Translations under genes and position numbers: made by a program | Notes under the pieces: generated by a model | What the model saw: the letters and a program-made list of their open reading frames with translations, nothing else | The model's database searches: none | What the model was told of the DNA's origin: nothing | Source: Oceanospirillaceae bacterium UBA2001 | GTDB taxonomy: Bacteria > Pseudomonadota > Gammaproteobacteria > Pseudomonadales > Balneatricaceae | Length of the DNA: 33,909 nt | Reading direction: 5' to 3' | NCBI GenBank assembly: GCA_002335115.1 | Contig: DDCR01000117.1 | Location: 1-33,909 of the forward strand | In this document: positions 15,682 through 24,789 of the stretch, piece by piece | How positions within the stretch are numbered: the first letter of the stretch is position 1 | Layout of the letters: each line of letters starts with the position of its first letter

Positions 15682-16119
15682 TTATTTAGCGAACAACTGG
15701 CCTAGATCAGAAAAAGCCTTGAATTCCAATGCATTACCGCTAGGGTCGCTAAAAAACAAGGTCGATTGCTCGCCTGCTTCACCTTTAAAGCGTGTATAAG
15801 GTTCAATAATAAAGTCTACCTTACCCGTTAACCTCTGCGCTAACTCTTGCCAGTCTTGGTGCGTCAATACCACTCCAAAATGGGGCACAGGGACGCCTTG
15901 ACCATCAACACCGTTAACATGCACTGGCACTTTACCGTTTGCACCTAGGGTGGGATTAAGGTGTGTCACTAGCTGGTGCCCATAAAGGTTCCAATCAATC
16001 CATTCTGCAGTCGAGCGGCCTTCGCTTAAACCCAGTAACTGGCCATAAAAAGCCCTTGATTCGGCAATATCTCTTATCGGAATAGCAAGGTGGAATGGAC
16101 GTAATGTGTTATTCGACAT
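15682..16119 (-). CDS. VOC-family (glyoxalase/dioxygenase-like) protein
   Basis: A 145-residue vicinal oxygen chelate protein. The start at 16119 (MSNNTLRPFHLAIPI) is preferred over an upstream in-frame start, which would overlap add and add 28 unrelated residues. Visible features: FHLAIPIRD with the first metal-ligand His, AFYGQLLGL, QLVTHLNP, HFGVVLT, and DPSGNALEFKAF with the terminal Glu ligand. The reaction is unknown; members include glyoxalases, dioxygenases and resistance proteins. It is the last gene of the nucleoside operon, 37 bases after add, so it may be co-transcribed, but the sequence does not tie it to nucleosides. Confidence 0.85.
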   Translation of the reverse strand: MSNNTLRPFHLAIPIRDIAESRAFYGQLLGLSEGRSTAEWIDWNLYGHQLVTHLNPTLGANGKVPVHVNGVDGQGVPVPHFGVVLTHQDWQELAQRLTGKVDFIIEPYTRFKGEAGEQSTLFFSDPSGNALEFKAFSDLGQLFAK

Positions 16120-16156
16120 AATGTTTTTCCCAAAGCATATTAGCTTTCTGCTGCAA

Positions 16157-17155
16157 TTAGCCGATAACGGCGAGTAAACGAATTTTGGTGTCTGCGTCAG
16201 CAAATGATGCTTGCATAGCCATGCGAGAAATGTCTCTCAATTGCTCTAAATCTAAACCAAAGTCCTTCGCACCCGATTGATATTCGCTACCGACCGTAGT
16301 GGCAAAAAATGGGGCATCATCCGCATTAAGACTGATACTAATACCGGCTTTTAAAATACGGTTGAGAGGATGACTAGCAAGGTCTGGGTATACCGACAAA
16401 GCAATATTACTGCCCGGGCATACTTCTAAAGCAATGTCCCGTTTGGCTAGTTCTGCCATTAGGTGAGGGTCTTCAATACTCCGAACACCATGCCCTATGC
16501 GGGTCACCGGCAGATTATTAATCGCATCCCATACACTTTCTGGGCCTAATATTTCTCCTGCATGGGTGGTACAAGCTAATCCAGCCGCAGAGGCTGTATT
16601 GAAAGCTTGAGCAAAGTCAGCTTGAGTGAACATCGATTCGTTGCCCCCCATGCCAAAACCAACAATATAAGGGTGCAGATGTGCAACTAAATGCTGTGCC
16701 ACTTTAAGGGCTTGGTCGGGGCCAAGATGGCGAATACAAGACACAATTAGGCGACCTACAATACCAAAGTCACGCTCAGCATCGTTGATACCCTCAACAC
16801 AGCCAGACAACATATCGGCATAGCTCATGCCCACCGCAGCAGCATGATCAGGAGAAATAAAAGTTTCAGCGTAAATGGTGCCCTCTGCCGCACATTGTTG
16901 TAAATAGGTATACATAATGTCACGGTAGTCTTGAGGCTTACGCAGACAAAAACTAGCTGCGTCGTAAGCTTGTAAGAATTCAGCAAAATTATTCCACGCA
17001 AACTCATTATCTGAGGTAAACAAACCCTCTTTTAAGCTAATTTTATTGCGCGCTGCAATGGCCCGAACTAGATCGGGCTGAATACAACCCTCAAGGTGGC
17101 TATGCAATTCTACTTTGGGTAATTTTTGAATTTGGGTCGCTAATAATTTGGACAT
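16157..17155 (-). CDS. add: Adenosine deaminase
   Basis: A 332-residue zinc enzyme of the amidohydrolase superfamily converting adenosine and deoxyadenosine to inosine and deoxyinosine in the cytoplasm. Motifs: VELHSHLEG with zinc ligands His18 and His20, THAGE in the middle (zinc His plus catalytic Glu), GHGV, EVCPGSNIAL, and SLNADDAPFF with the metal-binding Asp. It lies 24 bases after deoB in the nucleoside operon, so its inosine product can go straight to the purine nucleoside phosphorylase encoded upstream. Some family members are adenine deaminases; the nucleoside operon favours adenosine. Confidence 0.9.
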   Translation of the reverse strand: MSKLLATQIQKLPKVELHSHLEGCIQPDLVRAIAARNKISLKEGLFTSDNEFAWNNFAEFLQAYDAASFCLRKPQDYRDIMYTYLQQCAAEGTIYAETFISPDHAAAVGMSYADMLSGCVEGINDAERDFGIVGRLIVSCIRHLGPDQALKVAQHLVAHLHPYIVGFGMGGNESMFTQADFAQAFNTASAAGLACTTHAGEILGPESVWDAINNLPVTRIGHGVRSIEDPHLMAELAKRDIALEVCPGSNIALSVYPDLASHPLNRILKAGISISLNADDAPFFATTVGSEYQSGAKDFGLDLEQLRDISRMAMQASFADADTKIRLLAVIG

Positions 17156-17179
17156 GAAATACTCATTTAACTGTAACCA

Positions 17180-18409
17180 CTAATTGAGTTGGCAACCAAT
17201 ACCATAATTGAGGGATACAAGACCTAAATGGGATGCCACCGTTTGCCCCATATCAGCAAAAGTGGTTCTTTCGCCGAGGTCAATAGCTTGTACGGGTAGG
17301 CCACAGTGGTGCCCATAAAAAACCACAGGCACATGTTCACGAGTATGATCTGAACCTGGCCAGGTTGGGTCACAGCCATGATCTGCACTGAGCAACACTA
17401 AATCTTGTGGCTCTAGTTGTGCTTCTATTTGGGGTAATCTAGCATCAAATTCTTCAAGGGCGTTGGCATAACCAGCAACATCCCTACGATGGCCATACTG
17501 ACTATCAAAATCCACTAGATTAACAAACAACAAACCCTCTTTTACCTGCTTCATTTGGTCTAATAGCTGATCTACTAGACCCATATTATCATCTGCTTTG
17601 ACGGTATAATTAACACCTTTATGCGCAAAGATATCACCCACCTTACCCACCGAAACTACACAGCCATTTTGGTCTTGAATGTGATCGAGTAAAGTCGGGC
17701 CCATAGGGGGTGTGGTTAAATCTCTTCGGTTAGCTGTGCGTTCAAAATCAGCGTTACATGTGCCCTTAAAAGGTCGGGCAATGACCCGAGCAACATTGAG
17801 TGGGTCAACCAATTTTTTGGCCACTGCACACAAATCATAAAGCCGCTCTAGGCCAAAAGTTTCTTCATGGGCAGCTATTTGAAACACTGAGTCGGCCGAG
17901 GTATAACAAATAGGAAAGCCAGTGCGCAAATGTTGTTCACCATATTCAGCCAATATGTCGGTACCAGAGCCATGTTTATTCGCCAGAGTGCCTTGGATTT
18001 GGCCTTGGGCCAACAAATCTTGCATCAGTTGAGTTGGAAAACAATCCTCTTGTTGAGGAAAGGTCCCCCAATTAAAGGGCACGGGCAGACCACATATTTC
18101 CCAATGACCACTAGGGGTGTCTTTGCCGCTGCTGACTTCCACCGCGTGCCCATAGGCACCCTGCACATTCAGATGTGTTGCAAGGGGTAGTTTATGCTTG
18201 CGACTGCCCACTGCAGCTGCGCCCAGCCCCCAGCGTAAAAGATTGGGAATTTTAAGGGGCCCGTGGCGATGTGAATTATTGGCTAAACCAGCCTCACACG
18301 CCTCGGCAATATGACCAAAAGTATCTGCATTTTGGTCACCATACTTATGCGCATCTGCACTAGCACCAAGGCCTAATGAATCTAAAATTATAATAATGGC
18401 TCTGTTCAT
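17180..18409 (-). CDS. deoB: Phosphopentomutase
   Basis: A 409-residue cytoplasmic enzyme of the alkaline phosphatase superfamily that interconverts (deoxy)ribose-1-phosphate and (deoxy)ribose-5-phosphate using manganese. The start at 18409 (MNRAIIIILDSLGLG) gives the usual length and has AGAGA upstream; a start 13 codons earlier is unlikely. Metal and catalytic motifs: Asp10 in ILDSLG, the phosphorylated threonine Thr98 in GKDTPSGHWE, NLVDFDSQYGH, and SADHGCDPTWPGSDHTREH. It follows deoA by 50 bases. In this operon it links the sugar-1-phosphates released by DeoA and the purine phosphorylase to DeoC. Confidence 0.96.
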   Translation of the reverse strand: MNRAIIIILDSLGLGASADAHKYGDQNADTFGHIAEACEAGLANNSHRHGPLKIPNLLRWGLGAAAVGSRKHKLPLATHLNVQGAYGHAVEVSSGKDTPSGHWEICGLPVPFNWGTFPQQEDCFPTQLMQDLLAQGQIQGTLANKHGSGTDILAEYGEQHLRTGFPICYTSADSVFQIAAHEETFGLERLYDLCAVAKKLVDPLNVARVIARPFKGTCNADFERTANRRDLTTPPMGPTLLDHIQDQNGCVVSVGKVGDIFAHKGVNYTVKADDNMGLVDQLLDQMKQVKEGLLFVNLVDFDSQYGHRRDVAGYANALEEFDARLPQIEAQLEPQDLVLLSADHGCDPTWPGSDHTREHVPVVFYGHHCGLPVQAIDLGERTTFADMGQTVASHLGLVSLNYGIGCQLN

Positions 18410-18459
18410 AGTTTTATCTCTATCGTTTAGCACCACACTAGCAAGCACTCAATTAATGG

Positions 18460-19794
18460 CTAGGCTTGATAAATCTCTTTCACAAGTGGTTCTAATCTGG
18501 GGGCATCAGGTGCCAGTTGGATTAAATTAACAAGCTCTTGGTTAATTAAAGCGAGTTGGTTATCGTTGCGCACATGGGCTACCGCCAGAGGTTGACCCTG
18601 CTCAATATAATCACCAATTTGCACCATACCACTGAGTCCAACAGCGTAATCAATGGCATCATCTGCTTTGCTGCGCCCTGCCTTGAGGGTCACTAATGAC
18701 AAGCCTATAGCGCGCACATCCATGGCACATACATAACCCGAATGAGACGCCAAAATAGGCTTCACAATAGGGGCTTGGGGTAGGTAATGCTGGGGCTTTT
18801 CCAGTAAACCTGGGGGACCGCCAAGGCCTGCCACCATGCGTGCAAACACCTGTGCTGCCCTACCTTGATTTAGTGCTGCTGAGGCTTTATCTTTGGCATC
18901 ATTTAAGTTATCCGCTACGCCACTTAGATCAAGCATATGCGCTGCTAGTTCAAGCGTAAGATCCACCAGACGCTCATCTGCTTGGGCTGGATTAAGTAAA
19001 AACTCGATACATTCCATCATCTCTACGGCATTACCCACAGAGCGTCCTAACACCTGATTCATATCAGTAATTAAGCATCTCGTCGGCACACCTGCTCCAG
19101 TAGCCACTTGTGAGATACTCTGACTTAATACTTGGGCCATACTCATTTCTGCTGCAAAAGCACCATTGCCTGTTTTCACGTCCATGACTAACGCATCTAA
19201 GCTTGCAGCCAGCTTTTTAGACAAAATGGACGCCGTAATTAAGTCAATGGACTCCACGGTGGCAGTGACATCTCGGGTCGCATAAAGGCGCTGGTCAGCG
19301 GGCGCTAATTCAGCAGTCTGTCCAATAATGGCGCAACCTACTTGTTTTACTAAAGACTTAAACGACTGTTCATCGGGATGAGCATCATATCCAGGAATAC
19401 TGTCAAACTTATCCAGTGTACCCCCAGTGTGGCCTAAACCACGGCCAGAAATCATTGGTACATAAGCACCACACGCAGCAACAATGGGCCCCAACATCAA
19501 ACTCACTTTGTCACCGACTCCACCCGTGGAATGTTTATCAACAACGGGTCCATCGAGATCCATGTTTTGCCAATTTAACACTTTACCCGAGCACATCATT
19601 TGTTGCGTCAAGGTAACGCGTTCTGGCATGGTCATGCCCCTCTGAAATACAGCCATTGCAAAAGCGCCTAACTGAGCATCACTTAATTGCCCACTGGTGA
19701 TGCCCTGCACCATAAAAACAATCTCAGCATCGCTAAGTACTAGTCCATCACGCTTTTTTCGGATTAACTCCTGTGGCAAATAAGTCATGGTCAT
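18460..19794 (-). CDS. deoA: Thymidine phosphorylase
   Basis: A 444-residue pyrimidine nucleoside phosphorylase cleaving thymidine or deoxyuridine with phosphate to the base and deoxyribose-1-phosphate. The N-terminal helical domain is followed by the phosphate-binding motif KHSTGGVGDK (residues 87-96) and MISGRGLGHTGGTLDK, both diagnostic. Length matches the Gram-negative DeoA proteins. The ATG overlaps the stop of the purine nucleoside phosphorylase gene by 4 bases (ATGA), so translation is probably coupled. No separate uridine phosphorylase gene is present in the cluster, so uridine use would depend on another locus. Confidence 0.96.
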   Translation of the reverse strand: MTMTYLPQELIRKKRDGLVLSDAEIVFMVQGITSGQLSDAQLGAFAMAVFQRGMTMPERVTLTQQMMCSGKVLNWQNMDLDGPVVDKHSTGGVGDKVSLMLGPIVAACGAYVPMISGRGLGHTGGTLDKFDSIPGYDAHPDEQSFKSLVKQVGCAIIGQTAELAPADQRLYATRDVTATVESIDLITASILSKKLAASLDALVMDVKTGNGAFAAEMSMAQVLSQSISQVATGAGVPTRCLITDMNQVLGRSVGNAVEMMECIEFLLNPAQADERLVDLTLELAAHMLDLSGVADNLNDAKDKASAALNQGRAAQVFARMVAGLGGPPGLLEKPQHYLPQAPIVKPILASHSGYVCAMDVRAIGLSLVTLKAGRSKADDAIDYAVGLSGMVQIGDYIEQGQPLAVAHVRNDNQLALINQELVNLIQLAPDAPRLEPLVKEIYQA

Positions 19795-20606
19795 AAAGGT
19801 GCCTTATAGGTTTCTAAAAAAGCCTTCAGCAAACCCTCAACGCCATCAGTAGCCAATTTGGCATACGCCATGGTTTGCTCATGGCTCAATGGAGTTGGGC
19901 TCATGCCAGCCGCGTAATTGGTAATAATTGATAAGGCACACAAAGGTAAGCCTTGATGACGGGCTAAAATAACTTCTGGCACGGTAGACATACCGACAGC
20001 TTGGGCACCCAGCACCTTAAGGGCCCGGATTTCTGCAGGTGTTTCGAAATGAGGGCCACACATCCAAGCATAAACGCCTTCGTGTAAGGTCACATTACTT
20101 GCTTTAGCTGCGCTGCGCATGGCCTCATTCATACTAGGGTGGTATGCCTGAGTCATATCCACAAATCTCTGATTACCTTGGGCACCAAATAAAGGTGATA
20201 CACCAGTCATATTCATATGATCTGTGATGAGCATCACACTACCAGGCCCTGCTTCAGTGACCAAACTACCTGCAGCGTTAGTGAGAATAAGGGCTTCACA
20301 ACCAATGGCTTTAAGGGTTTGAATGGCAACAGCCATGACATCAGCTTGGCCCTGTTCATAATAGTGTGCTCGGCCTTGCAATACGGCAACCCTCGCCGTC
20401 CCTACCTGACCCAAGACTAAACGTCCTGCGTGGCCACCCACTCCGGCTTGAGGAAAACCAGGTAAATCATCAAAACTAATACTGGCGATAGCATCAATTT
20501 GATCAGCAAACGAACCTAAGCCAGAACCCAGCACCATGCCTACTTGAGGCATAAAACCTTTTGCTGCTTGATTTATGGCTAGTAGACAGGCATTTACCTG
20601 ACTCAT
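19791..20606 (-). CDS. punA: Purine nucleoside phosphorylase, trimeric type
   Basis: A 271-residue PNP of the trimeric inosine/guanosine class (PunA, XapA, mammalian PNP), not the hexameric DeoD class. Motifs: GMVLGSGLGSFAD (phosphate loop, 23-35), GGHAGRL, QGRAHYYE (77-84), LTNAAGS, GMSTVPEV and SIITNYAAG. It converts inosine or guanosine, and the deoxy forms, to the base plus (deoxy)ribose-1-phosphate. The start at 20606 is fixed by an ATGA overlap with the cdd stop; a longer frame to 20684 would run through cdd. In the operon it takes inosine from adenosine deaminase and passes the sugar phosphate to DeoB. Confidence 0.93.
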   Translation of the reverse strand: MSQVNACLLAINQAAKGFMPQVGMVLGSGLGSFADQIDAIASISFDDLPGFPQAGVGGHAGRLVLGQVGTARVAVLQGRAHYYEQGQADVMAVAIQTLKAIGCEALILTNAAGSLVTEAGPGSVMLITDHMNMTGVSPLFGAQGNQRFVDMTQAYHPSMNEAMRSAAKASNVTLHEGVYAWMCGPHFETPAEIRALKVLGAQAVGMSTVPEVILARHQGLPLCALSIITNYAAGMSPTPLSHEQTMAYAKLATDGVEGLLKAFLETYKAPL

Positions 20607-21016
20607 AATAACCATTCCGGACCAAAAGCGTGGGGTAGTAATTCTGCGAGGGTCAAACGTCGCTGTACACCTGCTGGAGAGCACAAAATGACAGGAGTAT
20701 TGTTGTCAGCAAATTCCCGAATACGCTGCCGGCAACCACCACAAGGCGTCGCACCTTGATCATCTTGGCTTATAATATATATTTCTTGCATACGCTTATG
20801 GCCCGCCATAACCATAGCGGCAATAGCGGCTGTTTCTGCACAATTACCCTCAGGGTAACTGGCATTTTCAACATTACAGCCAGCAAACGTTTGACCATCT
20901 TCGGTCACTATTAAAGCACCAACAGGATAGCCTGAGTAAGGGCAATAGGCCTTATCCATAGCTCGCTTTACAGCATCTAGACAATCCGGTTCAGTGGTTG
21001 ATTTAGACATAGTCAT
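20603..21016 (-). CDS. cdd: Cytidine deaminase
   Basis: A 137-residue, short tetramer-type cytidine deaminase. It shows CPYSGYPVGA, CNVENASYPEG, the catalytic NCAET (zinc Cys59, proton-shuttle Glu61) and PCGGCRQ (zinc Cys92 and Cys95). It converts cytidine and deoxycytidine to uridine and deoxyuridine; deoxyuridine can then be split by DeoA. The start at 21016 overlaps the stop of the upstream permease gene by 4 bases (ATGA); a second ATG two codons later is possible. Its end overlaps the purine phosphorylase start in the same way. Confidence 0.96.
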   Translation of the reverse strand: MTMSKSTTEPDCLDAVKRAMDKAYCPYSGYPVGALIVTEDGQTFAGCNVENASYPEGNCAETAAIAAMVMAGHKRMQEIYIISQDDQGATPCGGCRQRIREFADNNTPVILCSPAGVQRRLTLAELLPHAFGPEWLL

Positions 21017-21987
21017 CGTTCCTTAAGGTAGGCCTTACCAGCGGCCTTCGGGGGTATAGCACGGCCAATAAAACCAGCTAATAGAATTACCGTGAGTAAG
21101 TAAGGGGTGGCCTCAATAAATTGCACTGGGATCTCTCCAATACCAGAAATCACTACACCTTGAAGGCGCACAGCTAAGGCATCTAAGAAACCAAACAGTA
21201 AACACGCCAACATCACCGTAAGTGGGCGCCACTTGCCAAAAATGAGGGCTGCTAAAGCAATATAGCCTTGGCCTGCAGTCATATCTCTGGTGAACTGAGC
21301 ATTGTGAGCGGTACTCAAATAAGCACCTGCAATACCGCACAAAACACCACCAATAATAAGCGCTTTGTAGCGTAATTTAACCACTGATAAACCCGCCGTA
21401 TCGACAGCTGTTGGGTTTTCACCTACGGCTCGCAGGCGCAAACCAAAGCGAGTGCGATAGACCACCCACCAAACCATCGGCACAAAGGCAAAGGCCAAGT
21501 AAACCAAAATAGTGTGGCCACTGATTAATTCTTTGTAGATCGGGCCCAGCACAGGAATAAAGGCCAGCTGCTCAGCAAACGGTAAAGTGATAGAAAGAAA
21601 GCGAGAATCATTATCCAAAGCTGGCGTTAAACCAGCTTGTTGGAACCATGCCAAACCTAAAATGATTGTCAGTCCAGCTACCAGTATGTTAATGGCAACC
21701 CCACTCACAATTTGGTCCCCACGGTGAGTAATCGAGGCAAAACCATGCAGCATGGCTAAACTACACGAGGCAATAATAGCAGCACCCAATCCAGCCCATG
21801 GAGAACCTACCACTGCAGCAACACTCGCCGCTGCAAAGGCAGAGGCCAGCATCTTGCCTTCAAGTCCAATATCTACCACCCCAGAACGCTCCGCAAACAA
21901 ACCTGCCATAGCGGCCAAAACAAGTGGTGTCGACACACGCAGGGTGGCATCTAAGGTCAACAAGATAGTTAAAAACAAATCACTCAT
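21013..21987 (-). CDS. Nucleoside ABC transporter permease (second)
   Basis: A 324-residue inner-membrane permease of the BPD_transp_2 family, as in BMP-type nucleoside transporters (NupQ/YufQ-like). Multiple hydrophobic segments are present, plus the family motif LFAERSGVVDIGLEGKML near the N terminus and RAVGENPTAVDTAGLSV in the cytoplasmic coupling loop. The start at 21987 (MSDLFLTIL) is supported by GGGGTGG upstream and an ATGA overlap with the preceding permease gene. It forms the channel with the first permease and is energised by the ATPase at 23102-24700. Confidence 0.92.
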   Translation of the reverse strand: MSDLFLTILLTLDATLRVSTPLVLAAMAGLFAERSGVVDIGLEGKMLASAFAAASVAAVVGSPWAGLGAAIIASCSLAMLHGFASITHRGDQIVSGVAINILVAGLTIILGLAWFQQAGLTPALDNDSRFLSITLPFAEQLAFIPVLGPIYKELISGHTILVYLAFAFVPMVWWVVYRTRFGLRLRAVGENPTAVDTAGLSVVKLRYKALIIGGVLCGIAGAYLSTAHNAQFTRDMTAGQGYIALAALIFGKWRPLTVMLACLLFGFLDALAVRLQGVVISGIGEIPVQFIEATPYLLTVILLAGFIGRAIPPKAAGKAYLKER

Positions 21988-23105
21988 ATTGCCACCCCTG
22001 ATAACTCTTCCTGCTTTGGAACTGGTGCTAAGTGACGGATTAACCAAGGCCGGTACATATAATCCAAGGCCCCACAGAATAAAATCACCAATCCTTGCAT
22101 TACCACTACAATGTCACGAGAAATATTACTCATTTCAAAAGCAAGTTCGGCACCGCCTTGGTATAAAGTGCCAAATAACAGAGCGGCCAAAATAATTCCT
22201 AAAGGGTGATTACGCCCCATTAATGCCACGGCTATACCACCAAAGCCATACCCTAAATGAAAGTCCATGATCAAACGGTGTTGATATCCGACGAGTTCAT
22301 TAATACTCACTAAACCGGCTAAAGCACCAGAAATACACATCACCACAATAATAATATGTTTAGGGTTTATGCCAGCATATAAAGCTGCAGAGCCATTCTT
22401 ACCGGTGGCACGAATAGCAAAACCCCAACGGGTTTGCCATAAGAAAAACCAAACCAATACAGCACAAACTAAGGCCAAAAGAATGGATAAGTTAAGTGGT
22501 GATGCCTCAATACTGTAGCCTAAACCTGCCGCTACATCATGCATGAACGGCATCCAAGAGTTGGTAGGAAAAAGTTCACTTTGGGGTGTCATTTGCCCAG
22601 TGTCACGCAGCACATGTACCATTAGATAAACCATAAATGAGGCTGCTAAAAAATTAAACATAATGGTGGTGATCACAATATGACTACCCCGATAGGCCTG
22701 CAAATAGGCCGGAATAAGGGCCCAGAGCCCACCAAAAATCAAGGCCCCGATAATACTTGCTGGGATAAAAACCCATGCCCCAAGAGTAGGATCTAGCATA
22801 AGAATTGCTAAGCCAGCGCCTAAACCACCCACATAGGCTTGGCCTTCACCACCGATGTTAAATAGCCCTGCATGAAAAGCCACTGCTACGGCTAAACCAG
22901 TGAAGATAAAGTTAGTCGCATAATAAATGGTATAACCGATACCTTCCTCGTACCCAAAGGCCCCATACAAAAGCACTTCGGCCGCTTCCATAGGGTTGAC
23001 ATCTATGATCCAAAATAACACTGCAGTGACGGCAAAAGCAGTCAGTATATTAAGTAGGGGCAATAGCAGCCGATTTATCCAAACAATGCGATTATCACGT
23101 TTCAT
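21984..23105 (-). CDS. Nucleoside ABC transporter permease (first)
   Basis: A 373-residue polytopic inner-membrane protein of the BPD_transp_2 family (NupP/YufP-like). After the first membrane segment it carries FHAGLFNIGGEGQAYVGG, the conserved motif of these permeases, and IRATGKNGSAALYAGI in the coupling loop. It pairs with the permease encoded immediately downstream. Its start overlaps the ATPase stop by 4 bases and its stop overlaps the next permease start by 4 bases, implying translation of the transporter parts in fixed ratio. Confidence 0.92.
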   Translation of the reverse strand: MKRDNRIVWINRLLLPLLNILTAFAVTAVLFWIIDVNPMEAAEVLLYGAFGYEEGIGYTIYYATNFIFTGLAVAVAFHAGLFNIGGEGQAYVGGLGAGLAILMLDPTLGAWVFIPASIIGALIFGGLWALIPAYLQAYRGSHIVITTIMFNFLAASFMVYLMVHVLRDTGQMTPQSELFPTNSWMPFMHDVAAGLGYSIEASPLNLSILLALVCAVLVWFFLWQTRWGFAIRATGKNGSAALYAGINPKHIIIVVMCISGALAGLVSINELVGYQHRLIMDFHLGYGFGGIAVALMGRNHPLGIILAALLFGTLYQGGAELAFEMSNISRDIVVVMQGLVILFCGALDYMYRPWLIRHLAPVPKQEELSGVAI

Positions 23106-24700
23106 ACCTGAGTTTCCTGGTGCGCCTTCTGCTTCACAGATGCCTGATGGTCGTCCATGGTTTGAAGCGGATCTAATGGATCTAGGGCATTAGCCATCAT
23201 CATACCCAGCGTGCGCTCATCAGCATCACAAGCATCTAAACGACCACTTATTTCACCGTCACACAGGACAATAATTCGATCACTGACCGACATAATTTCG
23301 TCTAACTCAACAGACACTAACAACACGGCTTTGCCTGCATCACGCATATCAATAATGCGTTGGTGAATAAACTCAATCGCACCAATGTCGACCCCACGTG
23401 TGGGTTGACCAATGAGTAAAACATCGGGGTTACGTTCCATTTCCCGCGCCAAAATCAACTTTTGCTGATTACCACCAGAAAAATTAGCAGATTTCAATTG
23501 GGGGTCAGCGGGGCGAACATCAAAAGCCTGCATTAGAGCTTTGCAATTGGCTTCAACCTTGCGGTCACTAAGCCAAATACCTGAATTGATTTTAGGGTCC
23601 GTGTGGTAACCTAAAAGTGCCGATTCACTGGCGCTAAAATCAGAAATTAAACCCATACGTTGCCGATCCTCGGGCACATGAGCCAAACCCAGTTGCCTCA
23701 ATCTATCTGGCGCCAAAGGGTGCTTGGCATCCATTTCACACCCTAACACTTCAATGGTGCCGCTGGTCATGGGCACGATGCCTGATAGTGCTTCCAGCAA
23801 CTCCGTTTGACCGTTGCCAGACACCCCTGCCACACCCAACACTTCACCCGCACGCAGTTCGAAACTGACATCTTTTAAACGCTCAACACCTTGTTTGTCA
23901 GCTATCGTAAGGTGCTTCACCTTCATTAGTGGTGCTCTTACATTGGCTGGATTTTTATGGACCTGCAATAACACTTTGCGGCCTACCATGAGCTCAGCCA
24001 ATTCCGCTCTACTGGTTTCTTTGGTGTCTTTGTGGGCTACCATCTGGCCTGCACGCATAACCGAAACTTGGTCTGTGATAGCCATGATTTCACGTAATTT
24101 GTGAGTGATCAGCACAATGGTCACGCCTTGCTTTTTTAGGGCCCCAAAAATGCGGAACAGTTCTTCTGTTTCTTGTGGTGTTAAAACACCGGTAGGCTCA
24201 TCCAAAATCAATATTTTGGCGCCTTTATAAAGTGCTTTAAGTATTTCTACACGCTGCTGTAAACCTACGGAAAGAGTATCGATAGTGGCGTCTAGCTTGA
24301 CCTTTAAACCATATTCATCGCCCAAGCGTGTGAGTTCTTTGCGAGCTGCTTCAAGGCCATCAGCCAACAGTGCTCCGCCTTCACTGCCTAAAATCACATT
24401 TTCTAATACAGTGAAATTTTCTACCAGCATAAAATGCTGATGCACCATGCCAATGCCTGCAGCAATGGCCTGATGAGAATCTGTAAAAGTATACGTCTTT
24501 TCTAAGACATCAATTTGCCCTGCATCGGCTTGATAAAAACCATACAGAATACTCATTAGGGTAGATTTACCTGCACCGTTTTCGCCAACAATACCGTGAA
24601 TGTTGCCCTGTTTGACTTGTAAACATACTTTGTTATTGGCGTGCACAGCACCAAAGCGTTTATCAATGTCTTTTAATTCAATAGCAAGAGTATCAGTCAT
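23102..24700 (-). CDS. Nucleoside ABC transporter ATP-binding protein, two NBDs
   Basis: A 532-residue duplicated ATPase (NupO/YufO-like). NBD1 has a canonical Walker A GENGAGKST (39-47), a signature SVGLQQRVEIL and Walker B ILILDEPT. NBD2 has a degenerate Walker A (GVSGNGQTE, lacking the GK[ST] lysine), an intact SGGNQQKLILAREM signature and LLIGQPTRGVD, as is usual in this family. The start at 24700 (MTDTLAIEL) begins the first domain directly; a 27-codon extension upstream is not conserved-looking. It powers uptake of nucleosides delivered by the BMP binding protein. A stem-loop (24740-24772) lies between it and the binding-protein gene. Confidence 0.93.
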   Translation of the reverse strand: MTDTLAIELKDIDKRFGAVHANNKVCLQVKQGNIHGIVGENGAGKSTLMSILYGFYQADAGQIDVLEKTYTFTDSHQAIAAGIGMVHQHFMLVENFTVLENVILGSEGGALLADGLEAARKELTRLGDEYGLKVKLDATIDTLSVGLQQRVEILKALYKGAKILILDEPTGVLTPQETEELFRIFGALKKQGVTIVLITHKLREIMAITDQVSVMRAGQMVAHKDTKETSRAELAELMVGRKVLLQVHKNPANVRAPLMKVKHLTIADKQGVERLKDVSFELRAGEVLGVAGVSGNGQTELLEALSGIVPMTSGTIEVLGCEMDAKHPLAPDRLRQLGLAHVPEDRQRMGLISDFSASESALLGYHTDPKINSGIWLSDRKVEANCKALMQAFDVRPADPQLKSANFSGGNQQKLILAREMERNPDVLLIGQPTRGVDIGAIEFIHQRIIDMRDAGKAVLLVSVELDEIMSVSDRIIVLCDGEISGRLDACDADERTLGMMMANALDPLDPLQTMDDHQASVKQKAHQETQV

Positions 24701-24739
24701 AGTCGTGAGTCTTTGATTATCTGTCGAAGGACCAGAAAC

Positions 24740-24772
24740 GCGATTGGGAATAACGTATGCATTCCCAACCGC
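24740..24772 (-). other. Intercistronic stem-loop after the binding-protein gene
   Basis: TTGGGAAT (24744-24751) pairs perfectly with ATTCCCAA (24761-24768) around 9 bases; past one mismatch GCG/CGC adds three pairs. It begins 18 bases after the BMP stop and has no proper U-tract. This is the position where stem-loops protect or partly terminate mRNA so that the binding protein is made in excess over the membrane parts. Confidence 0.6.
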
Positions 24773-24789
24773 TTGCAACAAACTATTAA

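Noticed and set aside
16120..16203. 28-residue N-terminal extension of the VOC protein
   Set aside because: It overlaps the end of add and precedes the normal start of the VOC fold.
20607..20684. Longer N terminus for the purine nucleoside phosphorylase
   Set aside because: The extension would lie inside cdd and has no family similarity; the ATGA overlap at 20606 is the natural start.
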